From JAXDLK01 sp034666665 (GTDB lineage: Bacteria; Desulfobacterota; Binatia; JACPRU01): a DNA stretch of 15,874 nt. The notes under the pieces are model-generated. The model saw only the letters and a program-made list of their open reading frames with translations. It did no database searches and was not told where the DNA came from. The translations under genes and the position numbers were made by a program. Each line of letters starts with the position of its first letter. Positions within the stretch are counted from its first letter, which is position 1. This document shows positions 1 to 6,741 of this stretch, in pieces. The stretch spans positions 1 to 15,874 of the forward strand of contig JAXDLK010000352.1 in the NCBI GenBank assembly GCA_034666665.1. The letters run 5' to 3'.

Positions 1-133
1 TCCGGGACGCAGCGTCGCTGGGAGGGACGATGGCTTCGGAGCAGCTGCAGTGAACGTACAGCCGAGCACCCCGGCCGAGCGCGGCCACCTCGCGGGCTGA
101 AGCGGCGATCGGCGCGACGATCCGAGCCCGTCC
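1..133. other. Leading intergenic stretch, no supported gene
   Basis: An open plus-strand frame of 16 codons runs from the window edge to a TGA at 51-53. It could be the last codons of a gene that begins outside the window, but it is too short to judge. The remaining 80 bases hold no convincing promoter. The frame of the next gene is closed by a TGA at 98-100, which confines its start to between 101 and the TTG at 134. No Shine-Dalgarno sequence is obvious before that TTG. Confidence 0.3.
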
Positions 134-3100
134 TTGAAGGCATTCGCCGTTCGCAACAGGAGCGTCTTCCTCGGAGTCGCGGCGGGGATCCTCTCCGTCG
201 CGTCCGTCCTCGTCCTCGTGTGGGTCCTGCCTGCCCTCGCGACGCAGACCTACATGGTCAATTCCACGGCGGATCTTCCGGATGGAAATCTGGGAGACGA
301 AGTGTGCGACACCGGACCATCCGATGCGCCCAGCGGCATGTGCACGTTACGCGCCGCGATCATGGAAGCGAACTTCAACGTCGATTCGGACATGACGGCG
401 TCGCCTGACGAGATCCGCGTCCCCCCTGGAACGTACCGACTCACCCTCGACGATCCGACGTCGCCCGACGACGACGATACCGCGGCGTCCGGCGACCTCG
501 ACATCACCGACAAAGTAGTCATCGTCGGCGTCGGAACTCCCGACCAGGTCATCATCGACGCCTCGGCGGAGGCCGGCCCCAATACGTTCGCCGAGCGCGT
601 GTTCGACGTAGTGAAGAGTTTCGCGGGGCTGTCGAATCTCACCATCCGCGGCGCGGATACCGCCGCCGTCGGCGGCGGTATCCGCGTCGGCACCGACCAG
701 TCCTTGTCGCTCTTCAACTGCATCATCCGCGAGAACGCATCGGCGGCGAGCGGCGGAGGTATGTACGTAGCCAGCGGCCTCGCCTTCCTACAGAGAACGA
801 CCTTCGTCGCGAACCAGGCGACGGATGACGGCGGCGGCCTCTACATCGAGAACGGCGCTGCGATGATCGACGAGACGACCTTCGACGGAAATACGGCGGC
901 CCGCAATGGCGGTGGCATCTTCGTCGGGCCGTTCGCGCAGTTCGACCTGGACGACAGCACTCTGGTCGGCAACCAATCGGGCGCCGGCGGTGGGGGACTG
1001 TACAACGACGGCAACGCGCGGGTCCCCTTCGTACACGCGCGGATCGTCAACTCGACGTTGAGCGGGAACCAGGCCCCTTTCGGTGCGGGCCTCTACAACG
1101 TCGGCGGCATGCAGGTGACCAATGCCACAATCGCCGAGAACGCCGGTCCGTCGAGCTCGGCCGGCGGCGGTCTCTACAATGACGGCGGCACCGCCGAATT
1201 CAAGCAGACGATCTTCGCCCTGAACCAGCAGCAAAACTGCACCAACAACGAGGGCACGATCACCTCGCACGGCTACAACATCGACGACGCAGGTAGCTGC
1301 GGGTTCTCCGCGATGAGCGTTCCACCAGACAAGCCGAATACCGACCCCGAGCTCGTGACGCCGCTCGCCGACAACGGCGGCCCGACCCAGACCTACGCGC
1401 TGACGACGGACAGTCCGGCCGTCGATGGCGGTGAAGAGAGCTGCACATTGATCGGCAGCGATACCGAGCTGATCCGCGACCAGCGGGGCGCGCCACGGCC
1501 GCTGGATGGTCCGGACGCGGGGAACGTCGAGGAGTGCGACGTCGGCGCGGTCGAGTTCGGATCGGACGTACCGGCCACCCCGACGCCTCACACGACGCAG
1601 ACTCCGCCGACGGCGACGCCGACCGCGACGGAAACCGAAACACCCACCGCGACCGTGACGGGAACACCGACGATCACCGAGACGCCGACCTCGACCGAAA
1701 CCCCGACCGCGACCGCGACGGAAACACCGACGATCACGGAGACCCCGACCGCGACGGCGACGGCGACCAGCACCCCCACCGTGACGGAGACTCCGACGGC
1801 CACGGGGACCGCGACGAGCACCCCGACCTCCACGGCCACGGGGACCGCGACTCCGACGAGGACCGAGACGGAGATCCCGACGCATACGGCGACCTCGACC
1901 GCCACGGCGACGAGCACCGCGACGCCGACTGCCACCGTCACGCCGACGGCGACGCACACGTTCACCGCGACGGCTACGTTCACGCCGGCGCCGACGCACA
2001 CGCCGACCGCCACGGCGACGTCCACGTTGCCGCCGACTCACACCCCGACCGCGACGGCGACGCGAACTCGGACGAGCACGCGCACCCCGACCTCGACCCC
2101 GACGGCAACCCGCACCAGGCGGCCGACGCATACCCACACGCCGACGGCGACCCGCACGAGGCGGGCCACCCGCACCCCGACACCGACGGCGACGCGCACG
2201 CGACGTCCGACGCGGACGCCGACATCAACCGCCACGTTCACGCGGCGCCCGACCCGAACACCCACGCCGACCATGACACGGCGTGCAACGCGTACGCCGA
2301 CCGCGACGGCGACGCGAACGAGACGCCCGACCCGGACCCCGACGCCGACCGTGACACGCACCAGGCGTCCGACACGGACGCCGACGGCCACGGCGACGTT
2401 CACCCGAGCTCCGACTCATACGCGGACCCCCACGGCGACGCGCACGCGAACACCGACGCGCACGCCGACGGTGACCGCGACTCACACCCTGGTGCCGACG
2501 CACACCGCGACGGCGACCGTGACGCGGACGCGTACCCCGACGCGAACCCCCACCGCGACGCGCACGCGAACGCCGACACGCACGCCGACGGCGACCGCGA
2601 CTCACACACTGGTGCCGACGCACACCGCGACGGCGACCGTGACGCGGACGCGTACCCCGACGCGAACGCCGACCCTTACCGCGACGCGCACGCAGACGCC
2701 GACCCGGACACCCACGCCGACGTTCACGCGCACGCGAACGCCGACGCGCACTCCTCCGCCGACATTCACCCGTACGCGGACGCCGACGCGGACACCGACA
2801 TCCACGGCGACGCATACGCGAACCCCGACTCGGACGCGCACCGCGACGTCCACTCGCACCCGCACACCCACCCGTACGCCCACGGCAACCTTCACCATCA
2901 CCCGGACACCGACGCGCACGCCGACGGCAACCGTCACGCGCACCCCGACCTTGACGCGAACGCCTACCCAGACCCGCACCCCGACGGCGACGCGTACGCC
3001 GAGGCCGACCCGGACACCGACGGCCATCGAGACGCCTCGCGCCATGTGCGACGGACGTGAGGCCACGATCATCGGCACCGCGGGCGACGACGTGATCGAC

Positions 3101-3382
3101 GGCACCGCCGGTGACGACGTGATTCACGGCCGTGAAGGCGACGATCTCATCCGCGGCCTCGGCGGCAACGACTCGATCTGCGGCGGCATGGGCCGCGACA
3201 CGCTGCTCGGCGGGCCAGGCAACGACATGCTGCACGGGGGCAACGCCAGCGACGAGCTGCACGGGAACGCCGGCCGGGATGCGTTGAACGGCGGACCCGG
3301 GAGGCGCGACCGCTGCGACGATCACGATCCGGGAACGGTCTTCAGCCCGGACTGCGAGGTCGTCGAGAGCGGTTCACCCTGA
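134..3382 (+). CDS. Exported CSLREA/beta-helix protein with Thr-Pro stalk and C-terminal RTX repeats
   Basis: This is a 1082-residue surface or secreted protein. The TTG start is chosen because it is the first start after an upstream in-frame stop and preserves a signal peptide (basic start, hydrophobic residues about 11-35, ALA-TQT cleavage). Residues 39-80 match a CSLREA-type domain (VNSTAD, C58, C70, TLRAAIMEAN). Residues about 80-405 are Gly-rich beta-helix coils with repeated GGGLY/GGGIF motifs. Residues about 407-475 resemble the choice-of-anchor Q segment (NGGPTQT, DQRG, CDVGAVEF). Residues about 477-970 are Thr/Pro repeats, Glu-rich first and Arg-rich later. From about 971 there are GTAGDD/GGPGND nonapeptides typical of calcium-binding RTX rolls, with several cysteines. 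Adhesion or a cell-surface structural role is an inference; no catalytic residues are recognisable. It carries both a Sec-type N terminus and RTX repeats, so its export route is unclear. Confidence 0.88.
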   Translation: MKAFAVRNRSVFLGVAAGILSVASVLVLVWVLPALATQTYMVNSTADLPDGNLGDEVCDTGPSDAPSGMCTLRAAIMEANFNVDSDMTASPDEIRVPPGTYRLTLDDPTSPDDDDTAASGDLDITDKVVIVGVGTPDQVIIDASAEAGPNTFAERVFDVVKSFAGLSNLTIRGADTAAVGGGIRVGTDQSLSLFNCIIRENASAASGGGMYVASGLAFLQRTTFVANQATDDGGGLYIENGAAMIDETTFDGNTAARNGGGIFVGPFAQFDLDDSTLVGNQSGAGGGGLYNDGNARVPFVHARIVNSTLSGNQAPFGAGLYNVGGMQVTNATIAENAGPSSSAGGGLYNDGGTAEFKQTIFALNQQQNCTNNEGTITSHGYNIDDAGSCGFSAMSVPPDKPNTDPELVTPLADNGGPTQTYALTTDSPAVDGGEESCTLIGSDTELIRDQRGAPRPLDGPDAGNVEECDVGAVEFGSDVPATPTPHTTQTPPTATPTATETETPTATVTGTPTITETPTSTETPTATATETPTITETPTATATATSTPTVTETPTATGTATSTPTSTATGTATPTRTETEIPTHTATSTATATSTATPTATVTPTATHTFTATATFTPAPTHTPTATATSTLPPTHTPTATATRTRTSTRTPTSTPTATRTRRPTHTHTPTATRTRRATRTPTPTATRTRRPTRTPTSTATFTRRPTRTPTPTMTRRATRTPTATATRTRRPTRTPTPTVTRTRRPTRTPTATATFTRAPTHTRTPTATRTRTPTRTPTVTATHTLVPTHTATATVTRTRTPTRTPTATRTRTPTRTPTATATHTLVPTHTATATVTRTRTPTRTPTLTATRTQTPTRTPTPTFTRTRTPTRTPPPTFTRTRTPTRTPTSTATHTRTPTRTRTATSTRTRTPTRTPTATFTITRTPTRTPTATVTRTPTLTRTPTQTRTPTATRTPRPTRTPTAIETPRAMCDGREATIIGTAGDDVIDGTAGDDVIHGREGDDLIRGLGGNDSICGGMGRDTLLGGPGNDMLHGGNASDELHGNAGRDALNGGPGRRDRCDDHDPGTVFSPDCEVVESGSP
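1563..3043 (+). repeat. Thr/Pro-codon low-complexity repeat array
   Basis: About 1.5 kb of degenerate short repeats built from ACS and CCG-type codons encodes the (TPTxTxT)n stalk of the surface protein. Because nearly every codon is C/G/A-rich and stop-free, long spurious frames open on both strands here, including a 508-codon Asp/His/Ala-rich frame at 1534-3060. The encoded charge changes along the array: Glu-containing repeats occur to about 1880 and Arg-containing repeats dominate from about 2060. Confidence 0.9.
2431..2667 (+). repeat. 120-bp period tandem duplication inside the stalk
   Basis: Bases 2431-2547 recur at 2551-2667 with a shift of exactly 120 bp (40 codons) and about five mismatches by eye. 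Both copies encode a THTLVPTHTATATVTRTRTP segment. The near-identity contrasts with the degenerate surrounding repeats and suggests a recent in-frame duplication. Confidence 0.8.
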
Positions 3383-3449
3383 TCGCGCTGCTCGCCAGGC
3401 GCTGCTCACCGCCGTGATCGCGCTGCGCGCCACGCGCTGCTCACCACCG
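3380..3449. repeat. Two 35-bp imperfect tandem repeats between convergent genes
   Basis: Copy one (3380-3414) and copy two (3415-3449) differ at three of 35 positions; both begin TGATCGCGCTG and end GCTGCTCACC followed by a four-base tail. The first copy starts on the T of the surface-protein stop codon. The array fills most of the 83-bp gap to the hydrolase stop and ends at a 10-bp palindrome CACCGCGGTG (3445-3454). There is no T-tract, so it is not a textbook terminator. It may be a small duplicated spacer element. Confidence 0.7.
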
Positions 3450-3465
3450 CGGTGACGCGGTCAAA

Positions 3466-4371
3466 TCAAGCGCCGCGGCCGGCGGATCTGGCGACCACCG
3501 AAGCGCACGCCTCGAGCAGAGCCGTGGTGAACTGCCTCGGCCGATACGCGCACGCGCCGTGGTCGCCGTCGACCGAGTGCACCGTCGCACCCGGGATCGC
3601 CGCCGCGAGCTTCCTCTGGCGCGACGGCGGCACCATGCCGTCCTGCTCCATCACCACCACTGCAGCAGGTACGTCGACCTTGCCGATCCACTCGCGGGAG
3701 CTGAAGTGCGAGAGCGCACGCCCGGCCTGGATGATGGCGCCCGGATCATGGCCCTCGATCTCGGATGCGATCCACGGCAGCACGTCCGGATCGCGCACGC
3801 GGCCGGAGAGCACACGGCGGATCGCACGGCGACGGACGGGCCCCGGCACGAGGCGGCTGGCGAGCGCCAGGCCGCCGATGACGGGCGGCATCACCCGGTC
3901 GAGCATGCGAGGCTCGGCGCGGCCGCGGAAGTCGCGCGACGTCGCGCAGAGGACGAGCCCCTGAACCCGTTCCGGGTGGCGGTGCCAGAGGAGCTGAGCG
4001 ATCGGCCCGCCCATCGAGTATCCGACGGCGATCGCTCGCTCGATCCCGAGGACCTCGAGCAAGGCGGCGGCGTCGTCGGCGCAGTCGGCGAGGCGAAACG
4101 CGCGCCAGGAGTGAATGCCCCGACCGTGGCCGCGATGATCCACCGCGACCACGCGATAGCGGGCGCCGAGCGGAGCGAACACCGCGAACCAGTTGAGCGC
4201 CGCCGTGGCGCCGAGGCCGTGGAGGAGCAGCACGACGGGCGCACCCGGCGGACCGGGCGTCTCACGCACGAACGTGCGGCCCCGCCCCGGGAGCAACAGC
4301 GCGCGTCCGGGAGGGAGCGCGGGAACGGCGCCGCGGGATGGTCGATCCGGGGCGGGAGCGGCCGAGGTCAA
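3466..4371 (-). CDS. Alpha/beta-fold hydrolase
   Basis: This is a serine hydrolase of the alpha/beta superfamily, 301 residues from the TTG at 4371. Oxyanion-hole HG lies at about 51-52 (LLLHGLG), the nucleophile elbow is GYSMGG with Ser119, a candidate acid is Asp244 (MEQDG), and the catalytic His is His271 (DGDHG). The reading frame stays open far upstream through gloA, but that stretch is a shadow. The TTG overlaps the gloA stop as TTGA, giving a natural coupled start just before the conserved LPGRGRTFVRE lead-in. The purine-rich run before this TTG is only about one base away, so a slightly later start is possible. The substrate (ester, lactone or other) cannot be read from the sequence. 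Pairing with glyoxalase suggests a detoxification or thioester/ester cleavage context, by inference only. Confidence 0.85.
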   Translation of the reverse strand: MTSAAPAPDRPSRGAVPALPPGRALLLPGRGRTFVRETPGPPGAPVVLLLHGLGATAALNWFAVFAPLGARYRVVAVDHRGHGRGIHSWRAFRLADCADDAAALLEVLGIERAIAVGYSMGGPIAQLLWHRHPERVQGLVLCATSRDFRGRAEPRMLDRVMPPVIGGLALASRLVPGPVRRRAIRRVLSGRVRDPDVLPWIASEIEGHDPGAIIQAGRALSHFSSREWIGKVDVPAAVVVMEQDGMVPPSRQRKLAAAIPGATVHSVDGDHGACAYRPRQFTTALLEACASVVARSAGRGA

Positions 4372-4763
4372 TCCTCTCGCCCGCGGGCCTGAATCAGCTC
4401 GATCTTGTACCCGTCGGGGTCCTCGACGAAGGCGATCTCCGTCGTGCCGTGCTTCATCGGCCCCGGCTCGCGGACGATCTTCGCGCCGCGGGCGCGCAGC
4501 GCCTCGCACGTCGCGTAGATGTCCTCGACGCCGAGCGCGACGTGGCCGTACGCGTTCCCGAGGTCGTACCGTTCCGTGTCCCAGTTGTGCGTGAGCTCGA
4601 GGACGGTGTGATCCCGTTCGTCGCCGAAACCGACGAACGCGAGCGTGAACCGACCGTCGGGGTAGTCCTTCCGGCGAAGCAGCTCCATCCCGAGCAGACC
4701 TTGGTAGAACTCGAGCGAGCGATCGAGATTGCCGACACGCAGCATGGTGTGGAGCATTCGCAT
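4368..4763 (-). CDS. gloA: Lactoylglutathione lyase (glyoxalase I)
   Basis: The 131-residue VOC-fold enzyme converts the methylglyoxal-glutathione hemithioacetal to S-lactoylglutathione in the cytosol. The four metal ligands sit at His5, Glu56, His74 and Glu122, the same numbering as the nickel-type E. coli enzyme. The N terminus MRMLHTMLRVGNLDRSLEFY and the segment EDPDGYKIELIQ are classic for the family, and the length is normal. An AGGAG lies nine bases before the ATG. It is the first gene of a minus-strand pair and its stop overlaps the TTG of the hydrolase. No glyoxalase II is recognisable beside it, although the hydrolase is not excluded from a related hydrolytic role. Confidence 0.95.
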   Translation of the reverse strand: MRMLHTMLRVGNLDRSLEFYQGLLGMELLRRKDYPDGRFTLAFVGFGDERDHTVLELTHNWDTERYDLGNAYGHVALGVEDIYATCEALRARGAKIVREPGPMKHGTTEIAFVEDPDGYKIELIQARGRED

Positions 4764-4772
4764 GATCGATGT

Positions 4773-4777
4773 CTCCT
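4773..4777 (-). promoter_or_regulatory. Ribosome binding site of gloA
   Basis: AGGAG on the minus strand is spaced nine bases from the ATG at 4763 and supports that start over the second Met two codons later. Confidence 0.7.
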
Positions 4778-4825
4778 CGGTCCGCCGTCGACGGTAGCGC
4801 CGCGGCCGCGTCGTGTCGACCCCGC

Positions 4826-4847
4826 GCGAACCATCTGTTAGGTTCGC
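4826..4847. promoter_or_regulatory. Perfect inverted repeat between gloA and the deoxyhypusine-synthase-like gene
   Basis: GCGAACC (4826-4832) and GGTTCGC (4841-4847) are perfect reverse complements separated by ATCTGTTA. The element lies in the 104-bp divergent gap, 20 bases before the ATG at 4868. It could be a repressor operator over a TGTTAG-like -10 element, or a 7-bp stem in the 5' leader. The symmetry is seen directly; the function is inferred. Confidence 0.5.
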
Positions 4848-4867
4848 CGCCTTCGTCGGAATCGCGC

Positions 4868-5968
4868 ATGAAGCGGAAGAGCTCGTTTCTCGACCGGCCG
4901 AAGATCGATCCCCGTCCCATCGATTCGGAGATCTCGCTCGTCGATCTCGTGGATCGAACGTTCCTCGCCTACAACGGCGCCCGTCTGCGCGAGGCTTGCC
5001 AGCTCTTCACGCGGAACCTCCTCGACGACGACGTCACCGTCGGCGTCAGCCTGACGGGCGCATTGACGCCCGCGGGCCTCGGCATGTCGGCGCTGATCCC
5101 GCTCCTCGAGGCCGGGTTCGTCGACTGGATGGTCTCGACCGGAGCGAACCTCTACCACGACACGCATTTCGGCATCGGGCTGTCGATGCACCGCGGCTCC
5201 GCCGCGGCCGACGACGTGGCGCTCCGCGAGCAGGGGATCGTCCGCATCTACGACGTGTTCTTCGATTACTCGGTGCTGCTCGAAACCGACGCGTTCTTCC
5301 GCGAGGTGATCGCCGCGCCAGAATTCCAGAAGCCGATGGGGACCGCGGAGTTCCATCACCGGATCGGGCGTTACGTCGCCGAGCGCGAGCGGGTGCTCGC
5401 GCAGAGCGGGCGCTCGCTGCTCGCCGTCGCCCACGACGTCGGTGTACCGATCTACACGTCGTCGCCCGGCGACAGCTCCATCGGCATGAACGTGGCCGCC
5501 ATGGCGCTCTCCGGAAACCAGCTCCGCTTCGACCCGTCGATCGACGTGAACGAGACCGCGGCGATCGTCTACGATGCCAAGCGCCGCGGCGGGAAGAGCG
5601 CCGTCCTGTTGCTCGGTGGCGGCTCACCGAAGAACTTCGTCCTGCAGACCGAGCCGCAGCTCCAGGAGGTGCTCGGCATCGCCGAGAAGGGCCACGACTA
5701 CTACGTCCAGTTCACCGACGCGCGGCCGGACACGGGCGGTCTCTCGGGAGCGACCCCCGGAGAGGCGGTGAGCTGGGGCAAAGTCGATCCCGACCGCCTG
5801 CCGGAGACGGTCGTCTGCTACGTCGACACGACCATCGCTCTGCCCATCCTGACGGCGTACGCACTGACCTTGCACCCTCCGCGGAAGCCCCGCCGTCTCT
5901 ACGACCGGCGGGACGAGATGCTCGACGCGCTCACGGCGGAGTACCGCCGGAAAAGCTCCACGGCGTGA
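4868..5968 (+). CDS. Deoxyhypusine synthase-like (homospermidine/spermidine synthase-type) enzyme
   Basis: This 366-residue enzyme belongs to the deoxyhypusine synthase family, which uses NAD and a lysine imine to move an aminobutyl group. Family features are SLTGALTPAGLGMS and DWMVSTGANLYHDTHF near residues 55-105, SPGDSSIGMN, and LLGGGSPKNF containing the presumed catalytic Lys255. The TGGLSGATPGEAVSWGK segment follows. The frame is open up to 4769, but the ATG at 4868 precedes the first conserved residues; only a weak GGA lies before it. Bacteria lack eIF5A, so family members in bacteria are thought to act on a free polyamine acceptor such as putrescine. The exact product here is undetermined. 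Its TGA overlaps the GTG of the next gene. Confidence 0.88.
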   Translation: MKRKSSFLDRPKIDPRPIDSEISLVDLVDRTFLAYNGARLREACQLFTRNLLDDDVTVGVSLTGALTPAGLGMSALIPLLEAGFVDWMVSTGANLYHDTHFGIGLSMHRGSAAADDVALREQGIVRIYDVFFDYSVLLETDAFFREVIAAPEFQKPMGTAEFHHRIGRYVAERERVLAQSGRSLLAVAHDVGVPIYTSSPGDSSIGMNVAAMALSGNQLRFDPSIDVNETAAIVYDAKRRGGKSAVLLLGGGSPKNFVLQTEPQLQEVLGIAEKGHDYYVQFTDARPDTGGLSGATPGEAVSWGKVDPDRLPETVVCYVDTTIALPILTAYALTLHPPRKPRRLYDRRDEMLDALTAEYRRKSSTA

Positions 5969-6735
5969 AGGAGCTCGAAGTCGCGATCTCCGCGGCGCGC
6001 GCCGCCGGAGCCGCGATCCGCTCGCTCTACGGGAGCGGCGTGGAAGTCATCGAGAAGGGCGACCGCACGGAGAGCCCGCTGACCGCGGCCGACACGCGGT
6101 CGAACGAGATCATTCGCGCGGCCGTCGGCGCGGCGTTCCCGGCGGACGGTTGGCTCTCCGAGGAGACGGAGGACTCCCGTGAACGCCTCGAGCTCCGCCG
6201 CGTGTGGATCGTCGACCCGCTCGACGGCACGCGCGAGTTCGTCCGCGAGATCCCGGAGCTCGCGGTGGCGATCGCGCTGGTGGAGGATGGCGCGCCGATC
6301 GTCGGAGTGACCTACAACCCGATCCGGGACGAGATCTTCGCCGCCGCGCGTGGGACCGGTGCGACGAGGAACGGCGAACCGATTCGCGTGAGCGACCGCA
6401 CGTCGCTCGCCGATGCCGTGCTGCTCGCCAGCCGTTCCGAGGATGCGCGCGGCGAGTGGGACCGGTTCAAGGGCCGGTTCCGGGTCGAGCTCACCGGCTC
6501 CGTCGCCTACAAGCTCGCGCTCGTCGGTGCAGGACGGGCGGATGCGACGTTCACCCTGACACCGAAGAGCGAGTGGGACGTGGCCTCGTCGGTATGCATC
6601 ATCGAGGCGGCCGGCGGACGGGTGACCGATCTCGAGGGCAATCCCCTCCGCTTCAACCGCGAGAACACCCGGCTCGCTGCGCTCGTCGCATCGAACGGCA
6701 AGCTCCACTCGCAGCTGCTGGCGATCGTGCGCTGA
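5965..6735 (+). CDS. cysQ: CysQ-type 3'(2'),5'-bisphosphate nucleotidase / inositol monophosphatase family
   Basis: This is a 256-residue Mg-dependent phosphatase. The metal-binding signatures are intact: SEET (Glu66-Glu67), WIVDPLDGTREF with Asp84 and Asp87, and EWD ending in Asp205. The DGTREF form favours CysQ, which clears 3'-phosphoadenosine 5'-phosphate produced by sulfotransfer or sulfate reduction, over plain inositol monophosphatase. The GTG start overlaps the upstream stop as GTGA; the frame runs open back to 4813, but no family sequence lies before the GTG. The stop lies only six bases from the stop of the convergent transporter gene, leaving no room for a separate terminator. The functional link to the polyamine-type enzyme upstream is not obvious. 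Confidence 0.9.
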   Translation: MKELEVAISAARAAGAAIRSLYGSGVEVIEKGDRTESPLTAADTRSNEIIRAAVGAAFPADGWLSEETEDSRERLELRRVWIVDPLDGTREFVREIPELAVAIALVEDGAPIVGVTYNPIRDEIFAAARGTGATRNGEPIRVSDRTSLADAVLLASRSEDARGEWDRFKGRFRVELTGSVAYKLALVGAGRADATFTLTPKSEWDVASSVCIIEAAGGRVTDLEGNPLRFNRENTRLAALVASNGKLHSQLLAIVR

Positions 6736-6741
6736 TCGAGC

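Noticed and set aside
1534..3060. A 508-codon plus-strand frame rich in Asp, His and Ala, and long minus-strand frames over the same DNA
   Set aside because: These are stop-free shadows of the Thr/Pro repeat. The beta-helix head and RTX tail are continuous only in the frame starting at 134, and the alternatives resemble no domain.
4372..4920. N-terminal extension of the alpha/beta hydrolase frame through the glyoxalase gene
   Set aside because: The extension is Arg-rich out-of-frame translation of gloA; gloA has all four metal ligands and its own ribosome binding site.
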